A DNA stretch of 10,023 nt from CAZUMJ01 sp964621605 (lineage in GTDB: Bacteria; Actinomycetota; Acidimicrobiia; Acidimicrobiales; Iamiaceae), in assembly GCA_964621605.1 (NCBI GenBank), contig CAZUMJ010000059.1, forward strand, positions 1 to 10,023. The letters run 5' to 3'. The number at the start of each line of letters is the position of its first letter. Position 1 is the stretch's first letter. Position numbers and translations under genes: made by a program. Shown in pieces: positions 1 to 4,853 of this stretch. The notes below the pieces were generated by a model. The model had not been told where the DNA came from and did not search any database. It saw only the letters and a program-made list of their open reading frames with translations.

Positions 1-10
1 CCGTGAAGGC

Positions 11-47
11 CGCTCAACGAGGGCCGGGGCCGAGGCCCCGGCGACGA
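11..47 (-). repeat. CRISPR repeat 1, changed at its last two bases
   Basis: This copy matches the consensus except that the final plus-strand TG is GA. It is the leftmost repeat visible, at the old end of the array. The hairpin arms and the inferred guide-RNA handle (plus-strand 5' end) are intact, so processing here could still occur. The ten bases to its left could be spacer or trailer; the window ends there. Confidence 0.9.
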
Positions 48-83
48 GCGCGGCGTGGGGGGAAAGAGAGTAGATCTCGGCGG

Positions 84-120
84 CCGCCGAAGCATTCCGA
101 GACCGAGGCCCCGGCGACTG
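84..120 (-). repeat. CRISPR repeat 2, half-degenerate
   Basis: The right 18 bases (CCGAGGCCCCGGCGACTG) are consensus, but the left 19 bases have diverged almost completely. The left hairpin arm GCCGGGGCC and the CGCTCAAC end are both lost. On the inferred guide-RNA strand this removes both the stem-loop and the 5' handle that would precede spacer 1 (48-83). A cut by a Cas6-type enzyme is therefore not expected here. Decay of this kind is typical of the leader-distal end. Confidence 0.85.
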
Positions 121-1332
121 CCGACGTGGGCGACCACGCGACGGGGCTTCGGGCTTGCCCGCTCAACGAGGGCCGGGGCCGAGGCCCCGGCGACTGGTGG
201 TCGGGGTTGCAGTCGGGGTCGTGTTCGGGGTCCGCTCAACGAGGGCCGGGGCCGAGGCCCCGGCGACTGGGACTGCGAAGCCTGGCGGGTGGCGTGTCGT
301 GGCGGCGCTCAACGAGGGCCGGGGCCGAGGCCCCGGCGACTGCTGACGGTTGGCGGTCCGACCACTGCGTGACCCACGCCGCTCAACGAGGGCCGGGGCC
401 GAGGCCCCGGCGACTGTTCGGTCGTGGTGCACGGCCCGTTCGGCGTGCCCGAGCGCTCAACGAGGGCCGGGGCCGAGGCCCCGGCGACTGCGATCAGGAA
501 CTGGTGGAAGTCGCCGAGCACGAGGATCGCTCAACGAGGGCCGGGGCCGAGGCCCCGGCGACTGGTGCCCTCGGGCAGATCCTGCCCGTCATCGCCGAGC
601 TCGCTCAACGAGGGCCGGGGCCGAGGCCCCGGCGACTGTGGCGACGGTGCGGGCCGACGTAGGTGCGGCTCAACGCTCAACGAGGGCCGGGGCCGAGGCC
701 CCGGCGACTGCTGCGTCGCAGCGGCCAAGGTCTTGATATCGGTCTCCGCTCAACGAGGGCCGGGGCCGAGGCCCCGGCGACTGGTGCGGCTCGCATGCGT
801 CGTACTCGCCGGACTGCATCGCTCAACGAGGGCCGGGGCCGAGGCCCCGGCGACTGATGGTCATGATGATGGTCTCCTCTGTGGTGGATGTGCGCTCAAC
901 GAGGGCCGGGGCCGAGGCCCCGGCGACTGGGCGCCCGAACGGTCACGATCACCGCCACCGTCACCGCGCTCAACGAGGGCCGGGGCCGAGGCCCCGGCGA
1001 CTGTGTCCTCACAATGATGAATGAGGGTGACCCGGCCTTCGCTCAACGAGGGCCGGGGCCGAGGCCCCGGCGACTGGCGACAGGGTCGCGGTGGTGCCCG
1101 CCCGGTAGGCGTCCGCTCAACGAGGGCCGGGGCCGAGGCCCCGGCGACTGTGCCACGGGTCGCTCCCATAGCGGAAGACCCACATCGCTCAACGAGGGCC
1201 GGGGCCGAGGCCCCGGCGACTGGCTGCGGATCGACGGCTGAGCGTTGGCGGGCTTGCCCGCTCAACGAGGGCCGGGGCCGAGGCCCCGGCGACTGTAGGC
1301 AGCAAAGGGAGGTGTTCGACACCCTGCTCTCG

Positions 1333-1369
1333 CGCGCAACGAAGGCCGGGGCCGAGGCCCCGGCGACTG
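1333..1369 (-). repeat. CRISPR repeat 19, two-base variant inside the array
   Basis: This repeat reads CGCGCAACGAAGG at its left end, where the consensus is CGCTCAACGAGGG: T to G at 1336 and G to A at 1343. The rest, including both hairpin arms, is unchanged. Copies on both sides are perfect, so this is not terminal decay. On the inferred guide-RNA strand the first change falls in the last eight bases of the repeat, which become the 5' handle of the guide for spacer 18 (1296-1332). Confidence 0.9.
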
Positions 1370-1884
1370 CGCCGAGGTCGCACCCACCACCCACACGTTC
1401 GTGCGCGCTCAACGAGGGCCGGGGCCGAGGCCCCGGCGACTGACGCCACAAGCCGCGACATCCGCGGCAAGTACCGGGACGCTCAACGAGGGCCGGGGCC
1501 GAGGCCCCGGCGACTGCCCGACAGGCGCGTCATTCTCGCCGCGCACAACGCCGACGCTCAACGAGGGCCGGGGCCGAGGCCCCGGCGACTGCTGCATCGT
1601 GGCCAAGAGCGGGTTGACGACGCCCTTCGCTCAACGAGGGCCGGGGCCGAGGCCCCGGCGACTGGTGGTGCATCGAGTTGTGGCTGAGGACGCGGCGTTC
1701 CGCTCAACGAGGGCCGGGGCCGAGGCCCCGGCGACTGGTTCTACCGGTCGTCGAAGTCGACCGACACCGAAGCTCGCTCAACGAGGGCCGGGGCCGAGGC
1801 CCCGGCGACTGTCGCGTCCCTACCGGTAGGACTACTGACTTGCTTAGCGCTCAACGAGGGCCGGGGCCGAGGCCCCGGCGACTG

Positions 1885-2032
1885 CCCCCTCGCTCCGGAG
1901 GGTGCAACTACAGCGAGAAATCCGCACCGATCGTGGTGTTGGGGTGATTGACTCCGCAGAAATGCTACCCGACGGCAGCTGTGGCGGTTCTGTTGTCAAG
2001 GATCACAGGAGGTTCGGGGAAAGCGTGCGAAC
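1885..2032 (-). promoter_or_regulatory. Probable CRISPR leader between cas2 and the array
   Basis: This 148-bp stretch has no credible gene. It lies between the last perfect repeat and the cas2 stop codon and looks somewhat less GC-rich than its surroundings. Its position beside the intact array end and beside the adaptation genes makes it the likely leader, where new spacers enter and from which the array is transcribed leftwards. On the minus strand TTGACA (1999-1994) matches a -35 box, but no good -10 follows at 16-18 bases. The nearest TAnnnT hexamer, TAGCAT (1967-1962), is 26 bases away. An 8-bp palindrome CTCCGGAG (1893-1900) lies 8 bases from the first repeat. No terminator with a T-tract is visible, so read-through from cas2 into the array is possible. 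Confidence 0.65.
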
Positions 2033-2323
2033 TTAGAGAATCCAGGGGTCACCCGGATTGCGGGGGACTGGTAGTCCCAAGCTCGTTCGGCTCGACAGTA
2101 GGTCGCCGGGGAATCGGTAGAGGTGCACGGAATCGGTACCGGGGTCGATGACGAGCGAGAGCTCATGCGCGAAGCGGAGGAGTGCGGTCTCGCTGAGACG
2201 GCACTCGAACACGGAGTACTGCACCCGAACTCCGTGTGCCTCACAGAGCTTTGCGACTTCGCGCAGGCGCCGCTCGCCCGCGCGGGTGGTGGTCTCGACG
2301 TCGTAGGTGACGAGGACGTCCAC
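2033..2323 (-). CDS. cas2: Cas2, spacer-acquisition subunit
   Basis: This 96-residue protein matches the Cas2 family of type I-C and I-G systems. It starts MDVLVTYDVET, the first beta-strand with the conserved Asp of the ferredoxin-like fold, followed by RRLREVAKLCEAHGVRVQYSVFEC (residues about 17-40) and IDPGTDSVHLYRF, all typical. Cas2 forms a dimer that bridges two Cas1 dimers in the integrase complex; its role there is structural. The GTG at 2323 is chosen because GGAGGG (2335-2330) lies six bases ahead and because Cas2 proteins usually begin just before this strand. A TTG at 2329 is in frame and overlaps the cas1 stop, but it sits one base after that ribosome site. Length is normal for the family. 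It is the last gene of the operon before the leader. Confidence 0.95.
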   Translation of the reverse strand: MDVLVTYDVETTTRAGERRLREVAKLCEAHGVRVQYSVFECRLSETALLRFAHELSLVIDPGTDSVHLYRFPGDLLSSRTSLGLPVPRNPGDPWIL

Positions 2324-2325
2324 CT

Positions 2326-3391
2326 TCAACCCTCCATCACGTAGGGCGGATAAGCGGGGAGGTCGCCACGTAGGTGCCGTGCGAGCAGCGTTGCCTGCAC
2401 GGTTGGGAGGCTCCAGCGCGGGACTGCGCGTCCGAGGAGCGGATGCAGGACCTCCTTGTCGCGAAAAGACTCGTAGGCCCGCAGTGCGCGACGTCGCCCT
2501 TCGTCGCTCAGGTAGCACGCGTGCCCTGCTGTCAGCACGAAGTCGTCGAGGCTGAGCTGTCCGCGTCGGATGGCGGCCACAGCGAAGCGATCGGCAACCG
2601 CCGGGCGGAGCTCTTCCAACAGGTCGAGCGCAAGCNNNNNNNNNNGCCCGAACGCTTCATCATGGTCCATGTAGCGAAGCCGGGCGACCGGGCCGAACGC
2701 CATGTAGGAACCCGACCTGTGGGTCGAGCCCCACAGCTTCGAGTGCACCCGTGAGCTCCGCAGTGACCAAGCCGTACGTGAAGCTCAGCAATGCGTTGAC
2801 GGGGTCACGGGGAGGGCGGCGGTTGCGATGGTCGAACGAGAACGGAGTCGACGCGAGCGTGGCCGAGAGCGCCTTGAAGTACCGGCGCGCCCCATCGCCT
2901 TCAATACCGCGGATGCGGTCGCCGTCGGTGACCCCGGCCAATGCCTGGATGCGGTCGACGAGGCAGCGTTGCTGCTCTGCGATGTGCGCCTGGAGGGGTG
3001 CGCGTGCATCCCACGCCCAGCGTTGCATGAGCCTTCGACTGTTCTGCAGCTTCCCCGCGACCACGTTGCGGGCGATGGAGGCGGCGTGGATGGGATCGTC
3101 GGCAGCGCGCAGCTGCGCCATTCTCAACTGCACGTTGCCTCGCGTTCCGCCTTGGACGCTGAAGCGAACTCGGCCGCCGCGCGACAGCGAGGTCACGCGG
3201 ATGCCAGCGGACGTGCAAGCTGCGAGGAGTTGCGACGAGACCTGGGCCTGGGAAAGCAGGACGATCGCCTCGATCGACCGCATCGGTACCCGAGCATCGG
3301 CTCCATCGGGGTCGCGCACGATGACCGCGCCCTTGGCGAGGCTCAGCCGAGCGCGGTGCCCGGTGACGTAGACGGTGCCTAGGAGGCGCAT
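2326..3391 (-). CDS. cas1: Cas1 integrase, interrupted by an assembly gap
   Basis: Cas1 is the metal-dependent integrase that inserts spacers at the leader end. The protein opens MRLLGTVYVTGHRARLSL and carries GNVQLRMAQLRAADDP (residues about 85-100) and ARNVVAGKLQNSRRLM, as in type I-C and I-G Cas1. Catalytic Glu lies in RGIEGDGARRYF (E164) and His in VGFLHGVRPGRP (H230); the third acidic residue is in LALDLLEELRP, after the gap. The first part (3391-2660) runs to GRP at residue 237, then six odd residues and a stop. The second part resumes at 2634 and ends at 2326 with 102 residues. Joining them gives about 340 residues, the usual length, so the gene is probably intact in the organism. The start overlaps the cas4 end by 13 bases and has no clear ribosome site, suggesting coupling to cas4. 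Confidence 0.93.
2330..2335 (-). promoter_or_regulatory. Ribosome binding site of cas2
   Basis: GGAGGG on the minus strand, inside the last codons of cas1, is six bases from the GTG at 2323 and one base from the in-frame TTG at 2329. The spacing favours GTG as the cas2 start. Confidence 0.7.
2636..2645. other. Assembly gap (ten N) inside cas1
   Basis: Ten consecutive N lie between the codons for the conserved His and the conserved second Glu of Cas1. The 35 bases beside it (2646-2680) do not encode Cas1 sequence and push the frame into a stop. A run of exactly ten N is commonly a scaffolding placeholder, not a measured distance. Confidence 0.95.
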
Positions 3392-3996
3392 TCGAACACG
3401 CGCTGTTCGAGGTAGCCGATGACCTTGCGCTCCTGGCTGACGACGTCTGGGAGGCAGTGCGCGAGAAGCTGACAGGAGTTGCACCGGGCGTCGTTCGGGG
3501 CCACGGGCAGAGTTGCGCGCACCAGCGTTGCTCGGACTTCGTCGATCGCCTCGCGGCAGAGCTCGCGCAGCGTGTCGTCGATCTCGACTCGTCGCCGCTG
3601 GCGCGGCCGGGCGTACCAGACGAACCCGACGGGGATCGAGGCGCCCAGCATCTCCTCGAGGCAGAGTGCTTGCGCGCAGACCTGGACGTCGGCCGTGAGG
3701 CCATGCCGTTGGCCAATCTTGTACTCCACCGGGATGATCGACCCGTCTGGCCAGCACTCGACAGTGTCGGCACGGCCGCTTAAGCCCCATACCTCAGACC
3801 ACAGCGGGATGCTGCGGACCACGAGGTGTGCGCGCTCGTGCGTTGCCTTCCCGGAGTCGGCACGTGCGTGCCCAATGGCCCCTCTCGTTGTCGCCTCGTT
3901 CTCTACCCAGACGCCGTCTACGTGGATGAGAGCGCACTGCCGCGGGCAGTAGAGGTGGTGTTGCAACGCGGCGATTGGGACAACCGGGCTGCTCAC
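3379..3996 (-). CDS. cas4: Cas4, iron-sulfur nuclease of spacer acquisition
   Basis: This 205-residue Cas4 is of the RecB nuclease family, which trims pre-spacers and helps choose those with a correct PAM, working with Cas1-Cas2. Near the N-terminus is PIAALQHHLYCPRQCALIHVDGVW with the first cluster cysteine (C17). Nuclease residues are visible: His in RGAIGHARAD (H43), Asp in LSGRADTVE (D77), the E-x-K pair in IPVEYKIG (E91, K93) and the Gln motif ADVQVCAQALCLEEM (Q105, Q109). The C-terminal cysteines CNSCQLLAHC (C172, C175, C181) complete a likely 4Fe-4S site. GTG at 3996 is chosen because it overlaps the upstream stop as GTGA, has GGAG (4008-4005) eight bases ahead, and longer versions add unrelated sequence. 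In many type I-G systems Cas4 is fused to Cas1; here the two are separate, in different frames, overlapping by 13 bases. Confidence 0.95.
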   Translation of the reverse strand: MSSPVVPIAALQHHLYCPRQCALIHVDGVWVENEATTRGAIGHARADSGKATHERAHLVVRSIPLWSEVWGLSGRADTVECWPDGSIIPVEYKIGQRHGLTADVQVCAQALCLEEMLGASIPVGFVWYARPRQRRRVEIDDTLRELCREAIDEVRATLVRATLPVAPNDARCNSCQLLAHCLPDVVSQERKVIGYLEQRVFECAS

Positions 3997-4853
3997 CAGA
4001 GTCGCTCCGCGAAGTACGCCCGCGTCGTGTCGCTGCTGCCCGAGGGCCGGTATGGGACCGAGCCATAGACGCCGTGCACCGACCATCGGTGCGCTCGTTC
4101 CGGTGACCACGGGTGTAGGCCGAGCAGTGCATCGACGCCCCACCGGTCGAGTGGCACACCCCACACCGGCCACGAGAACGAGCCGCGTCGGCTACGCGGG
4201 CCGCTCCAGCAGCGTGCGCTGTCTCGTGAGCCGTTGCCGAGCGCGGGGAAGAGCGAAAGCGCGGCTGCCGCGACGAGTTCGACAACGGGGTCGACGCCGC
4301 ATTGGATACGGCGGGGGTCGAAGCCGGTGCCGAGCCCGGGGCTACAGAGGCCGGCGCCGCAGAGCGTGTCGGCAACCGTCGAGGTGCGTTCCTCTACCGT
4401 AGCTGGGAGGGTCTCGGCACACGCGGCGATGCGGTCGTGGAAGGTAAGGCCCTTGGGCGCGGGTGGGTCGAACGGGCTGTGAGGGAGGTCGTCCTCGTTC
4501 GCGTTCTTCCCCCAGACGAGGTCGGTGACCGTTGCCGTCAAGAGGCCGTCGGGCGATGTTCGTTCGGCAGCTGCACGCTCCTTGAACGCCGCACGTGACA
4601 CATGTCGAGCCAGGTCCTGGCAGCCCGCGCGCTCGCGGGCGATCGACACGTTGCGAAGTTGCTCGGTTGTGGGCAGCGCAGCGGCGACACGCGGTGCCAG
4701 GGGCTCACCGTCCTCGTGCGTGAAGATGGCCGTCGGCACGACATCGTCTGACCATGCGAGGCGGACTCCTGGCAGCAGCACCGTCACGCCGATGGCTGCG
4801 AGCCACCCGTTCAACCAGTTCGCCGGTAGCCCCGGCGCTTCGCTCTCAGCCAT
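3993..4853 (-). CDS. Cas8-like / Cas3-extension type I-G protein, role unknown
   Basis: A 286-residue protein between cas3 and cas4. I do not recognise an enzymatic motif, signal peptide or membrane segment. The N-terminus (LPANWLNGWLAAIGVTVLLPGVRLAW, residues 9-34) has the 'small domain, alpha-helix, IGV' look of Cas8-family N-termini. The segment GFDPRRIQCGVDPVVELVAAAALSLFPALG (about 177-206), followed by SWPVWGVPLDRWGVDALL (227-244), resembles the 'PVVELLA..GL..F ... W..PL' pattern near the C-terminus of type I-G/I-U Cas8-like proteins. Public annotations use the name 'type I-G CRISPR-associated protein, Cas3-extension family' for proteins in this position, from memory and unchecked. The protein is too short to be the full large subunit Csx17. 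ATG at 4853 is preferred (GGAGG seven bases ahead; TGATG overlap with the cas3 stop); GTG at 4856 is the alternative. Its role is inferred only from context: an effector accessory or an adaptor for Cas3. Confidence 0.6.
   Translation of the reverse strand: MAESEAPGLPANWLNGWLAAIGVTVLLPGVRLAWSDDVVPTAIFTHEDGEPLAPRVAAALPTTEQLRNVSIARERAGCQDLARHVSRAAFKERAAAERTSPDGLLTATVTDLVWGKNANEDDLPHSPFDPPAPKGLTFHDRIAACAETLPATVEERTSTVADTLCGAGLCSPGLGTGFDPRRIQCGVDPVVELVAAAALSLFPALGNGSRDSARCWSGPRSRRGSFSWPVWGVPLDRWGVDALLGLHPWSPERAHRWSVHGVYGSVPYRPSGSSDTTRAYFAERLW
4005..4008 (-). promoter_or_regulatory. Ribosome binding site of cas4
   Basis: GGAG on the minus strand lies eight bases before the GTG at 3996, within the last codons of the upstream gene. 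It supports that start over upstream in-frame starts. Confidence 0.5.

Larger units (their letters stand above)
11..1884 (-). CRISPR. CRISPR array, 26 repeats and 25 spacers, type I-G
   Basis: I count 26 copies of a 37-bp repeat, beginning CGCTCAACGAGGG on the plus strand, followed by a GC-only hairpin and ending GCGACTG. Copies 3-18 and 20-26 look identical; copies 1, 2 and 19 are altered. Repeats start at 11, 84, 160, 233, 306, 380, 454, 528, 602, 674, 747, 820, 893, 967, 1040, 1114, 1186, 1259, 1333, 1406, 1480, 1555, 1628, 1701, 1775 and 1848. The 25 spacers are 35-39 bp, mostly 36-37, and all differ. The guide-RNA strand is inferred to be minus: decay is at the left (old) end, the cas operon runs leftwards and ends 148 bp to the right, and the minus-strand repeat ends in GTTGAGCG, resembling the ATTGAAAC-like 3' ends of many type I repeats. 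The array may continue past the left edge. Open reading frames across this region are by-products of stop-poor repeats. Confidence 0.98.

Noticed and set aside
3..1947. Long open frames on both strands across the array, encoding repeated peptides such as RSTRAGAEAPAT and LNEGRGRGPGD
   Set aside because: They are the CRISPR repeat read in different frames; the repeat has few stops and the spacers are unrelated, so no protein is implied.
2064..2078. Inverted repeat GGGACT-ggt-AGTCCC as a terminator after cas2
   Set aside because: It lies inside the cas2 coding sequence, the stem is only six pairs and no T-tract follows.
3379..3400. Programmed frameshift in the cas4-cas1 overlap that would make a Cas4-Cas1 fusion
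   Set aside because: No slippery heptamer or clear downstream pseudoknot is visible; both proteins have normal ends.
3392..3790. Upstream extension of the cas1 frame, giving a 376-residue protein
   Set aside because: The extra part overlaps cas4 in another frame, is Arg/Pro-rich shadow sequence, and Cas1 homologues begin at MRLLGTVYV.
2033..4173. Type I-C assignment, suggested by the I-C-like Cas1, Cas2 and separate Cas4
   Set aside because: The interference genes are Csb1, Csb2 and a helicase-HD Cas3, which define type I-G; no Cas5c or Cas8c is present.
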